64,000 bases of DNA, taken from positions 25,588 through 89,587 of the forward strand of contig JAYTOY010000074.1 in NCBI GenBank assembly GCA_043747555.1, written 5' to 3'. Below, piece by piece: positions 15,917 to 23,358 of this stretch. The notes beneath the pieces were generated by a model. That model saw only the letters and a program-made list of their open reading frames with translations, did not search any database and had not been told where the DNA came from. The stretch's first letter is position 1; every line of letters starts with the position of its first letter. The translations under genes and the position numbers were made by a program. This DNA is from JAYWDA01 sp043747555 (GTDB lineage Bacteria; Bdellovibrionota; Bdellovibrionia; Bdellovibrionales; Bdellovibrionaceae).

Positions 15917-16987
15917 ATGAACGATAATAGCTCTTCTTCGACGATAGTCTTACCAAGCAGCCAGAATACAAAACAGGCGATGTGGAATAACCCGACTCCT
16001 CAACAAACTAAAGTCGAGTCTAAAATCAACATCATCTATAGATCCGAGATCATGGTAAATCTGATGAAAATGATCGACCGAGTCGCACCTTCTGGCGCCA
16101 ACATCCTTGTGCTTGGTGAATCCGGAACAGGTAAAGAATTACTAGCTCGTGCGATTCACGACAGATCTCCTCGTAAAAATAAACCTTTTGTTGCCATCAA
16201 CTGTGGCGCTCTTCGCGAGACTCTATTAGAGAGCGAATTATTCGGTCATGAAAAAGGATCTTTCACTGGCGCGTACAATCGTAAAATTGGTTTGGCTGAA
16301 ACAGCCAACGGTGGAACTTTATTTTTGGACGAAATCGGAGAATTAACTCCTGGGATCCAGGCGAAGCTTTTACGATTCATCCAAGAAGGTGAAATTTATC
16401 GCGTTGGTGGTAAAGACCCAATTCAAGTTGATATCCGTTTAATTTCTGCGACCAATCGTGAGTTGGATCAAGAGGTTCAAAAAGGAAATTTCCGTGAAGA
16501 TCTTTACTATCGCATCAACACGATTGTTGTTTCAGCGCCGCCTTTGCGTCGACGTAAAGAAGACATCCAAGTTTTGATCGAATATTTTCTAAATAGCTCG
16601 CAGCATGCTTATTTAAATCGTGGTCGCACGGTTTCTGAAGACGCGATGAAGTTATTGATGGGCTATGACTGGCCAGGAAATATTCGTGAATTACAAAATG
16701 TTTGCGAGCGTTTACAAATCTTGTCTGAAGGTCATCAAATCATGTTGAATGATCTGCCAGAACAAATTCGTAATCCTGAACACACAAAAGATTCAGTTGA
16801 TTACGATCCAAGCACTTCTTTGTATGATCTTGAGAAACGTTATATCCTTAAAGCTTTACAGCATTTTGGTGGTAACAAAACTCAAGCAGCGAATAACTTG
16901 GGAATTACCATCAAGACGCTTTATAACAAGCTTCATGAGTATGGTGAGTTTGATAATTTCGCAGTTCATTCTAAACCAATGAAATAA
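15917..16987 (+). CDS. sigma-54-dependent-type transcriptional activator without receiver domain
   Basis: The ATG at 15917 sits six bases after AAGGTGG; the GTG at 15908 is less likely. The 356-residue product has a short Ser/Gln-rich N-terminus (about 1-40) and an AAA+ domain with Walker A GESGTGKE, the sigma-54 loop as GSFTGA (Ala to Ser variant of GAFTGA), Walker B GGTLFLDEIGE and arginine-rich sensor REDLYYRIN. A Fis-type helix-turn-helix ends it (NKTQAANNLGITIKTLYNKL). With no receiver or sensor domain, activity may be set by expression level or partner proteins. A strong terminator follows. Confidence 0.88.
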   Translation: MNDNSSSSTIVLPSSQNTKQAMWNNPTPQQTKVESKINIIYRSEIMVNLMKMIDRVAPSGANILVLGESGTGKELLARAIHDRSPRKNKPFVAINCGALRETLLESELFGHEKGSFTGAYNRKIGLAETANGGTLFLDEIGELTPGIQAKLLRFIQEGEIYRVGGKDPIQVDIRLISATNRELDQEVQKGNFREDLYYRINTIVVSAPPLRRRKEDIQVLIEYFLNSSQHAYLNRGRTVSEDAMKLLMGYDWPGNIRELQNVCERLQILSEGHQIMLNDLPEQIRNPEHTKDSVDYDPSTSLYDLEKRYILKALQHFGGNKTQAANNLGITIKTLYNKLHEYGEFDNFAVHSKPMK

Positions 16988-17010
16988 ATTTATTAATTAC
17001 AAAAATAAAA

Positions 17011-17040
17011 AAAGCCGCTCTGTAAAGCGGCTTTTTTTAT
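17011..17040. terminator. bidirectional intrinsic terminator
   Basis: AAAGCCGCT (17011-17019) pairs with AGCGGCTTT (17026-17034) around a 6-base loop. It is flanked by A-rich and T-rich runs on both sides, serving both the activator gene (ends 16987) and the convergent histone-like gene (ends 17069). Confidence 0.9.
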
Positions 17041-17068
17041 TTTATTATAGATAGAAATTAACTAAAAA

Positions 17069-17539
17069 TTAGAAGTAACCTTCTTCACCATCGTCAGCTT
17101 CGTCGTCATCTTTTTTCTTATCATCTTCGTCGTCAGTTTCTTCAAGGTCTTCGAAAGCTTCGTCTTGCTGCTCGGCTGGGCTTTCCCAATCGTCAGAAGC
17201 TTCGTCTTCTTCTAATCCAGAAACAGCATCAACATCACCTTCATCATCAAATTCGTGAGTCAAAGCATCAAGAGTTGAACCTTCAGGTTTTAGTGGCAAC
17301 TGAACTGCAGTTTTAGCAGACGCTTTTTTAGGAGCTTTTGCTTTAGCGGCTTTTTTTGCTGGTGATTTCTTCGGAGCGGCTTTTTTAACGGCTTTTTTTG
17401 GAGCTGCTTTTTTAGCAGTCTTTTTTGGAGCCGATTTTTTAGCTGCCTTCTTAGGTGCAGATTTTTTAGATGGTGTTTTTTTAGCCGCTTTTTTCATCGG
17501 TTTTTTAGTAGATTTTTTAGCCGGTTTTTTCTTAGCCAT
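17069..17539 (-). CDS. histone H1-like KAAPK-repeat protein with acidic tail
   Basis: The 156-residue product starts at 17539 after AGGAGA. Residues 1-80 are almost only Lys, Ala, Pro, Thr and Ser in repeats of the KKxAPKKAAKK type, as in eukaryotic H1 C-terminal tails and bacterial Hc1/AlgP-like DNA-binding proteins. A short linker (LPLKPEGSTLDAL) is followed by about 60 residues dominated by Asp and Glu. The basic half should bind DNA non-specifically; the acidic half could shield it or recruit partners. No folded domain is visible. Confidence 0.75.
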   Translation of the reverse strand: MAKKKPAKKSTKKPMKKAAKKTPSKKSAPKKAAKKSAPKKTAKKAAPKKAVKKAAPKKSPAKKAAKAKAPKKASAKTAVQLPLKPEGSTLDALTHEFDDEGDVDAVSGLEEDEASDDWESPAEQQDEAFEDLEETDDEDDKKKDDDEADDGEEGYF

Positions 17540-17656
17540 GGTCGTCTCCTGAGGTAAAATTGAAATGAAGTCCCTCTAAGACTAACCATATTTAGGCAGG
17601 GCATGCAAATAATTTTGCCAATGGAATCAGAACGACCGCAGTCGTAAAAAATTGAA

Positions 17657-18073
17657 CTAGCGAACAAATTTATCGAGTGCGCGAGCTAGTCTTGCGTCTA
17701 AATGGACACCTAAGAACACGCCCGGCTTAAAAGAAGTTTTTGCAGCGATCAGCGCAAAGATCCCGACCTTCTGTTGCATCTGACTGCGAATATCGACGCC
17801 AAAACTGAACTTAGGATCAAAATTTGTTTCTAAGAAAATTCCAACCGCGTCAGATCCTACATAGATGTTAACTTTCAAGCCGTTAGATCCTGCCACCGAA
17901 AGACCATGCGAGGGTAATTCTCCACCTGGCATATCAGGAAGAGGATCTCCATTTGGAAGCCTTTGCGCGGGAATTGACGCAATGTTGCGAAGCACATGCT
18001 TCAGGGGAATAACTAAGTTTAAAGTTTTTTGACCCTCAGTATTTACAGAAGAGTAGAGCTTTGCGCCCGGCAA
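17657..18073 (-). pseudogene. C-terminal part of a split lipoprotein gene
   Basis: This frame encodes at least 138 residues with no recognised domain: beta-rich, with repeated hydrophobic pairs (LNLVIPL, GVFLGVHLDARL). A TTG at 18073 could start it but has no ribosome site. The open frame extends upstream beyond that into the 3' end of the lipoprotein fragment at 18100-18306, in a frame displaced by one base. Removing 20 bases between two copies of an 8-base repeat (18106-18113 and 18126-18133) would fuse both fragments without a stop. I therefore read it as the remainder of one exported lipoprotein, now disrupted. Confidence 0.6.
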
Positions 18074-18099
18074 ATTAGGAACGGAAGTCTCTAGTAAAT

Positions 18100-18306
18100 T
18101 TAAACTAAAGCCTGTCGGTTGGCAATAAAGCCTTTTAAATTTTCACTGGGGGTAGAGACTGGAGTGCCAGGCAATACTTCTGAAAGTCCCGCTTCAAGTC
18201 CAGACACGATGCCTGTTTCACCTTTACTTTGAAATCCGTGTGGACCACATGCAGAAATTAGAAGGAGGGCGATCACCAGCAAAATGTTTGTAGAAAATAA
18301 ATTCAC
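18100..18306 (-). pseudogene. N-terminal part of a split lipoprotein gene
   Basis: Start ATG 18306 follows AGGAGGTT. The 68 residues begin with a lipoprotein signal peptide (lipobox ISAC, Cys20), then a Gly/Ser/Pro-rich stretch, and stop soon after SENLKGF. The stop arises inside a 20-base net insertion. In the uninterrupted reading, SENLKGF would run directly into SLNLLETSVPNLPGAK of the downstream frame. A tandem slippery sequence (AAATTTAAAA, codons AAT TTA AAA) sits just before the junction; a -1 slip there would also reach the downstream frame, so programmed frameshifting cannot be excluded. Confidence 0.6.
18106..18133. repeat. 8-base direct repeat flanking a 12-base insert
   Basis: TAAAGCCT occurs at 18106-18113 and again at 18126-18133, separated by 12 bases. 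The 20-base period equals exactly the length whose removal restores a single lipoprotein frame. The arrangement resembles either a small insertion with target duplication or a slipped-strand product. Confidence 0.7.
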
Positions 18307-18412
18307 AGAACCTCCTACCCAATGCGTCGGACTGAAGTCGAGGTCACTTAAGGAATTTTTTTTGTTTTAACAGAGCATCGACGAAGTTCAAATTTATTGC
18401 ATAAAAGTTCTA

Positions 18413-18447
18413 CAAAAAGCAAAGGCCTGACTTTTTAAGGTCAGGCC
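18413..18447 (-). terminator. flagellin gene terminator
   Basis: On the minus strand GGCCTGAC pairs with GTCAGGCC (8 bp; plus-strand 18424-18431 and 18440-18447), followed by TTTGCTTTTT. It lies about 25 bases beyond the flagellin stop. Confidence 0.88.
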
Positions 18448-18471
18448 CTAGCAGCACTTTGACTATTCTAA

Positions 18472-19305
18472 TTAACCAATCAACTTTAAAGCTAACTGAT
18501 TAACTTGGTTTGCTTGAGCTAATGTTGAAGTACCAGCTTGTAACAAGATATTACTTCTGGTCATCTCTGAAGATGCCATCGCTACATCTGTATCGCGGAT
18601 ACGACTGTTAGCAGCGCTCATATTTTCTTGAGCCACTCCTAAGTTATCAACTGTTGATGTTAAACGATTTTGTAACGCTCCTAAGTTAGCGCGAATACCG
18701 TTTGTTGTTGTTTGAGCCACATCTAGCATAGAAAGAGCTTCTTGAGCGCCTTCTTTTTTAGTGTAATCCAATCCAGCTAAACCCAAAGCATCAAGAGTTG
18801 CTATATTTTCGCCAGCCGCAAAGCTGATACGATCCTCTTCTGCATTATTATACAGACCGACTTGGAAATCGAAAGTTGGAGAAGATCCATCTAACAATTT
18901 TGTTGTGCCCCAAGTTGTTACGTTAGCGATACGCTGAACCTCAGATTTTAGCTGTTGAACCTCTTTATCGATAAAGCCACGCTCTGTATCGCCGACGGTA
19001 TCAGAACCAGCTTGGATACCTAACTCACGCAAACGAGTTACGATATTGCTGATTTCATTCAAGCCACCCTCTGCCGTTTGAACCATTGAAATACCATCGT
19101 TCGCATTTCGTTGAGCTTGTGCCGCTGAACGAATTGAAGATTTGAATTTCTCAGAGATCGCAAGACCTGCAGCATCGTCTGCCGCGATGTTGATTCGAGA
19201 ACCTGATGACAACTGAGCCATTGCTTTACCAATAGACCGTTGACTGCCGACTAAATTTCTTTGTGCATTGATGGCACTGATGTTTGTTGATACACGCATT
19301 CCCAT
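18472..19305 (-). CDS. fliC: flagellin
   Basis: The 277-residue protein has the conserved N-terminal D0/D1 helices (RVSTNISAINAQRNL, GSRINIAADDAAGLAISEK, NDGISMVQTAEGGLNEI) and C-terminal D1/D0 helices (TTNGIRANLGALQNRL ending VNQLALKLIG). A short central domain of about 60 residues joins them, typical of a minimal flagellin. It forms the filament after export by the flagellar type III system. GGAGG precedes the ATG at 19305. A six-codon ORF with its own ribosome site ends five bases upstream, and a sigma-28-like promoter lies about 270 bases upstream. Confidence 0.97.
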   Translation of the reverse strand: MGMRVSTNISAINAQRNLVGSQRSIGKAMAQLSSGSRINIAADDAAGLAISEKFKSSIRSAAQAQRNANDGISMVQTAEGGLNEISNIVTRLRELGIQAGSDTVGDTERGFIDKEVQQLKSEVQRIANVTTWGTTKLLDGSSPTFDFQVGLYNNAEEDRISFAAGENIATLDALGLAGLDYTKKEGAQEALSMLDVAQTTTNGIRANLGALQNRLTSTVDNLGVAQENMSAANSRIRDTDVAMASSEMTRSNILLQAGTSTLAQANQVNQLALKLIG

Positions 19306-19310
19306 ATAAA

Positions 19311-19331
19311 TTATCCTCCGTTAAAGTTCAT
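19311..19331 (-). CDS. six-codon leader ORF before flagellin
   Basis: On the minus strand ATG at 19331 follows AAGGAGGATATATCA, an excellent ribosome site. It encodes MNFNGG and stops at TAA 19313-19311, five bases before the flagellin ATG. The two Gly codons GGAGGA of this mini-ORF are themselves the flagellin ribosome site. It could be a coupling or standby device for high flagellin translation, or a chance ORF. Confidence 0.4.
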   Translation of the reverse strand: MNFNGG

Positions 19332-19354
19332 TGATATATCCTCCTTGTAAAAAT

Positions 19355-19368
19355 CCTCATCATTGAGG
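19355..19368 (-). promoter_or_regulatory. small hairpin in flagellin leader
   Basis: CCTCA and TGAGG (5 bp, ATGA loop on the minus strand) are followed by ATTTTTA, just upstream of the leader ORF. It is terminator-like but short; possibly an attenuator or stability element. Confidence 0.3.
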
Positions 19369-19571
19369 CGGCAACCATGCCTGTTTAATTTTTTGGCCTA
19401 GTAGTTTAAAACTAGAAATATTTTATGAACAATTTCTTGTTCGCTACTTTATCGTCCTTGAAGGCCCCCCTTTCTTAAGTGGTGGAGATTCTGACCTTGG
19501 AATCCCCGGCTCTTCCTGAAACCTAGTGAATAGTGGCAGTGCTAGTGCAACTGGTAATCTTGACACCCATC

Positions 19572-19598
19572 TTATCGACGTCTCAGTCGAAGTCTTGA
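19572..19598 (-). promoter_or_regulatory. sigma-28 (FliA)-type promoter for flagellin
   Basis: Reading leftward, TCAA (19598-19595), a 15-base spacer, and GTCGATAA (19579-19572) match the sigma-28 consensus TAAA-N15-GCCGATAA in 3/4 and 7/8 positions with exact spacing. The only leftward gene downstream is flagellin, whose leader would be about 260 bases. A weaker second -10-like GACGATAA lies at 19456-19449. Confidence 0.6.
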
Positions 19599-19751
19599 CA
19601 GGACGTCAGTGCAGATTGCGAGTTATTTAAGAAAATTGTCCAAAGGTCGCGGCTAGGACCAGGGGAAATGCCTAGGCTAAAGTGATTTTTTAAAGGGCAA
19701 ACCTGTCTTTAGATCGGTGGTTGTGTCGTCAAAAAATAATTTGAAGCCGGA

Positions 19752-20015
19752 CTATTCGATCTCTTGAAAACGACAAAGCGCCATCTTTCCACTTAAGGCA
19801 TAGCTGTGCGCTTGCTCGGCTTGCCTATGATGCTGGGAATTATATCCTAAAGTGCAGCGCGCGTTTTGATGATCAAAATAAACACAGTCCTCGCAAGCCC
19901 AAGGCAATTTAAAGCGATTATAGTCCTTAGGATGGACCGCATCTTTTTTAATTGATGGAGTCAGCCGCTTCGGCGTCTTTATTCTAGAATATTTTATCGT
20001 TGGCAAAGTTGACAT
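19752..20015 (-). CDS. small cysteine-containing hypothetical protein
   Basis: The open frame extends further upstream into clpB, but the likely start is Met at 20015 (or 20033), upstream of the divergent clpB start. This gives about 87 residues. A basic N-terminus (KYSRIKTPKRL) precedes CEDCVYFDHQNARC and a final CRF, a CxxC-x9-C pattern that may bind a metal or cluster. No ribosome site is clear at either start. I do not recognise the family. Confidence 0.5.
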   Translation of the reverse strand: MSTLPTIKYSRIKTPKRLTPSIKKDAVHPKDYNRFKLPWACEDCVYFDHQNARCTLGYNSQHHRQAEQAHSYALSGKMALCRFQEIE

Positions 20016-20057
20016 TGTGGCGTTGGATAACATGTTTATAGTACGCGAGGAAGCCCA

Positions 20058-22646
20058 ATGAACGACATCGACAAAATGACACGAAAAAGCCAGGAAGCGA
20101 TGCAGGCAGCAGCTCAGATCGCTGAAAAAGAGTCCAATCCAGCGGTCGAGCCCGAGCATCTTCTAGCCGGACTGGTTGGCCAGATCGAAGGCATCGTTCC
20201 TCGTATTTTAGAACGCCTGCAAGTGTCGGGACGATTTTCTGAAGATATTCAAAGCCGCATTCAAAAACTTCCTAAGGTTTCAGGGAAAACTCAAAAGCTG
20301 ATGCCCTCCAGTCGCTTAACCAAAATTTTTTCGGGCGCGGAAAAAGAAATGACCGACTTCGGCGATTCTTTTATTTCGACGGAGCATTTTTTCCTGGCCA
20401 TGTTGAAAATGAAGGACTCGGACCTTGAAGGTTTATTTAAAAAATACAATCTGCGCTTTGAAAATGCCCTGCTTCAATTAAAGGAGATGCGAGGAAATCA
20501 AAAAGTGACTGACGATGATCCTGAAAATAAATTTGAAGCTCTTAAAAAATACGGCCGTGATTTGACTGAGCTTGCCGCTGAAGGAAAGTTAGATCCCGTG
20601 GTTGGTCGCGATGAAGAAATCCGCCGCGTGATTCAAGTTCTGTCTCGACGAACAAAAAATAACCCTGTTCTGATCGGAGAGCCCGGCGTTGGAAAAACGG
20701 CCATTGCCGAAGGTTTAGCGTTAAGAATCGTTAAAAAAGATGTGCCTGAAAGTTTGAATGGAAAAAAACTAATGTCACTGGATCTTGGATCGCTGATCGC
20801 CGGCGCTAAATATCGGGGTGAGTTCGAAGATCGTTTAAAAGCTGTTATTAAAGAAGTGACTGGCAGCAACGGCAAAATTATTCTTTTTATCGACGAAATG
20901 CATACGCTGGTAGGCGCTGGAAAGGCCGAAGGTTCTATGGATGCGGGTCAGCTGTTAAAGCCGGCCTTAGCGCGGGGTGAACTTCGCTGCATTGGTGCGA
21001 CCACCCTAGATGAATATAGAAAAAATATTGAAAAAGATGCCGCTTTAGAACGTCGTTTTCAAACTGTCTTGGTGGATGAGCCAAATGTCGATGATGCCAT
21101 CACTATTCTTCGTGGGCTGAAAGAAAAATATGAACTTCATCATGGCGTCCGCATCACAGATTCTGCCATCGTGGCCGCTGTGAAATTATCTCATAGATAT
21201 ATTACATCAAGATTTTTACCGGATAAAGCCATCGACTTAATGGACGAAGCCGCTAGTAAAATGAGTATTGAAATCGGAAGTGTCCCGCAAGTGATTGATG
21301 AAATCGATCGAAAGCTAATGCAACTTCGAATCGAAAAAGAAGCTTTAAAAAAAGAAAAAGACGAAGCTTCAAGGGACCGCATTGTTGTTTTAGAAAAAGA
21401 AATCAAAGAGCAGACCTCTAAAAACCAGCAGCTGCGGGAAAAGTGGGAGTTTGAAAAAGGTGGGATTGAACAGCTTAAAAAAGTTCAAGAGGACTTGGAA
21501 AACTGCAAAATTGAAATTGATAAGGCCGAGCGAGCCGGAGATTTAGGCAAAGCCGCCGAACTAAAATATGGCCGTCTGCCTGAGCTCGAAAAGAAAATGA
21601 AAAATTACAGCGAAAAAATAAAAAGTTCAGGCCAGACCGAAGACCGCTTGCTGCGGGAAGAAGTCGGTCCTGAGGATGTCGCTGAAGTCGTCGCGAAGTG
21701 GACTGGTATCCCCGTTACTAAAATGTTAGAAAGTGAAACGGCAAAGCTTTTGAATATGGAAAAGCAGCTCAGTGAAAGAGTCGTCGGTCAGGACCACGCT
21801 TTAAAAATAGTCGCCGACGCCATCCGCCGGGCTAGGGCTGAAATTTCAGATCCGAACAGGCCAACAGGATCTTTTATCTTTTTAGGACCTACGGGCGTCG
21901 GAAAAACTGAAACCGTAAAAGCTCTTGCGGAATATTTATTTGATGACGAACATGCCATCGTTCGAATTGATATGAGCGAATATATGGAAAAACATTCGGT
22001 CTCAAGGCTTGTGGGGGCCCCTCCAGGATACGTTGGTTATGAAGAAGGCGGGCAGCTGACCGAAGCCGTGCGAAGGCGACCTTACAGTGTTGTCCTTTTG
22101 GATGAGATTGAAAAAGCCCATCAAGATGTGTTTAATATTTTATTGCAGGTGCTTGATGACGGACGACTGACCGACGGCCAAGGACGAACAGTTGATTTTA
22201 AGAATACAATTTTAATTATGACCTCAAACGTTGGTTCGCAATCCATTCTTGATCCAGGCATGAATGAAATCAGCAAGCAAGAAGCCGTAATGGAAGCCCT
22301 TCGCGAAAAATTCAGACCAGAGTTTTTAAATCGCATCGACGAGACCGTAATCTTTAACTCTTTAAAACAAGAGCAAATTAACGGGATCGTTAAAGTTCAG
22401 TTGCAACAAGTGATTCAAAGATTAAAGGCCAAAAAAATTCAGCTTGAAATTGATCAATCAGTCATTGATCTTTTAGCTGTCAAAGGCTTCGATGCTATTT
22501 ACGGAGCTCGTCCTTTAAAACGAGTGATCCAAACTGACTTATTAAATCCATTATCAAAAGAAATTATTTCTGGGGCCTTTAGATCAGGTGATATTGTTCA
22601 CGTCAAAATTAAGAACGGCCTTCTGCTGCTGGAAAAGGGAATTTAA
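20058..22646 (+). CDS. clpB: ATP-dependent disaggregase ClpB
   Basis: This 862-residue AAA+ chaperone shows the full ClpB order: N-terminal Clp repeat domain (about 1-145), first AAA+ with GEPGVGKT and DEMHTL, the long coiled-coil middle domain (about 400-525, rich in KE heptads), and a second AAA+ with GPTGVGKT. The C-terminal domain contains GARPLKR. The middle domain separates it from ClpA/ClpC. It rescues aggregated proteins with DnaK. GAGGAAG precedes the ATG. No heat-shock element was identified. Confidence 0.97.
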   Translation: MNDIDKMTRKSQEAMQAAAQIAEKESNPAVEPEHLLAGLVGQIEGIVPRILERLQVSGRFSEDIQSRIQKLPKVSGKTQKLMPSSRLTKIFSGAEKEMTDFGDSFISTEHFFLAMLKMKDSDLEGLFKKYNLRFENALLQLKEMRGNQKVTDDDPENKFEALKKYGRDLTELAAEGKLDPVVGRDEEIRRVIQVLSRRTKNNPVLIGEPGVGKTAIAEGLALRIVKKDVPESLNGKKLMSLDLGSLIAGAKYRGEFEDRLKAVIKEVTGSNGKIILFIDEMHTLVGAGKAEGSMDAGQLLKPALARGELRCIGATTLDEYRKNIEKDAALERRFQTVLVDEPNVDDAITILRGLKEKYELHHGVRITDSAIVAAVKLSHRYITSRFLPDKAIDLMDEAASKMSIEIGSVPQVIDEIDRKLMQLRIEKEALKKEKDEASRDRIVVLEKEIKEQTSKNQQLREKWEFEKGGIEQLKKVQEDLENCKIEIDKAERAGDLGKAAELKYGRLPELEKKMKNYSEKIKSSGQTEDRLLREEVGPEDVAEVVAKWTGIPVTKMLESETAKLLNMEKQLSERVVGQDHALKIVADAIRRARAEISDPNRPTGSFIFLGPTGVGKTETVKALAEYLFDDEHAIVRIDMSEYMEKHSVSRLVGAPPGYVGYEEGGQLTEAVRRRPYSVVLLDEIEKAHQDVFNILLQVLDDGRLTDGQGRTVDFKNTILIMTSNVGSQSILDPGMNEISKQEAVMEALREKFRPEFLNRIDETVIFNSLKQEQINGIVKVQLQQVIQRLKAKKIQLEIDQSVIDLLAVKGFDAIYGARPLKRVIQTDLLNPLSKEIISGAFRSGDIVHVKIKNGLLLLEKGI

Positions 22647-22650
22647 TCAG

Positions 22651-23139
22651 ATGAAAATATTAATCCTTGTTTGTGCAGTTGTTTTTTCGGCGCCTTCCTT
22701 TGCGTCTGATTTTCATTACGATCTTTCCGCAGGTTCGGGCCGCTATAACGATGTGTCGTATGCTGAAATCACCGCGGGACTGAATTGGCAATTTGACGAA
22801 TGGTGGACTTGGAGAAACGCAATTTTTCACCGCTTCGGTTCTAATATGGATTCGATCACCGGTCTTGATACCTCCGTTCGTTTGGGAAATTCATTTGGTA
22901 CAAAGGGTGGCGACTTCGGTGTGGATTTTTATGTGGGACCCGGACTGCGCTTCGCAAATTCAAATGCCAATGCTGTTTTTGGTGAAGCGGGTGTTGGATT
23001 TAAAATTGTCGGGTTGTATTTAGGAATAGGAATGAAGTCTTTGTATTACACTCAACCAAGGGTTTCGTCCTCTGGAGTCGATCTTCCAAAAAATGATACG
23101 CAGGTTTATTTAGTTCTTGCCGGTGGCGGATCGTTTTAA
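22651..23139 (+). CDS. exported beta-barrel-like outer membrane protein
   Basis: The start at 22651, four bases after the clpB stop, gives a 162-residue product. A clean signal peptide (ends SFASDF) is followed by alternating polar/hydrophobic strands rich in Gly, Tyr, Phe and Trp (YDLSAGSGRYNDVSYAEIT, VDFYVGPGLRF, GLYLGIGM), ending in a Phe. This is typical of small outer membrane beta-barrels with about eight strands. Function is unknown. It is probably transcribed with clpB. Confidence 0.65.
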   Translation: MKILILVCAVVFSAPSFASDFHYDLSAGSGRYNDVSYAEITAGLNWQFDEWWTWRNAIFHRFGSNMDSITGLDTSVRLGNSFGTKGGDFGVDFYVGPGLRFANSNANAVFGEAGVGFKIVGLYLGIGMKSLYYTQPRVSSSGVDLPKNDTQVYLVLAGGGSF

Positions 23140-23325
23140 ACAGCCCTTGGAAGTGGCATTTTTGGTCAGAATTTTTGACGATAAACAGAACAATTAATTC
23201 AGCCCGCCAAGACTTTATAAAGTAATGTGCAATATTTTTACAGGACTTTGATCAGGTCTTTTGCATTTTACAAAAAATAAAAAAAACCTAAACCTTTGTC
23301 ACCAGGACTCCGAACCATTGTATAG

Positions 23326-23339
23326 GTCGCAATTGCGAC
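23326..23339. promoter_or_regulatory. 14-base perfect palindrome upstream of exported-protein gene
   Basis: GTCGCAATTGCGAC is a perfect palindrome just after a weak promoter-like pair (TTGTCA at 23296, TATAGG at 23321) and 20 bases before the ATG at 23359. It could be an operator at the transcription start or a leader hairpin with an AATT loop. Confidence 0.45.
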
Positions 23340-23358
23340 TTTGACCTCGGAGGTCCCA

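Larger units (their letters stand above)
19306..19751. other. 446-base region upstream of flagellin
   Basis: Apart from the leader ORF, hairpin and sigma-28-type promoter listed separately, I see no gene. The stretch 19640-19680 is GC-rich with a CTAGG/CCTAG inverted repeat. It also receives the 3' end of the leftward gene ending at 19752. Confidence 0.5.

Noticed and set aside
19695..19703. GGGCAAACC as part of a cyclic di-GMP-I riboswitch
   Set aside because: The companion elements (GCAAAGCC and the receptor helix) are missing nearby.
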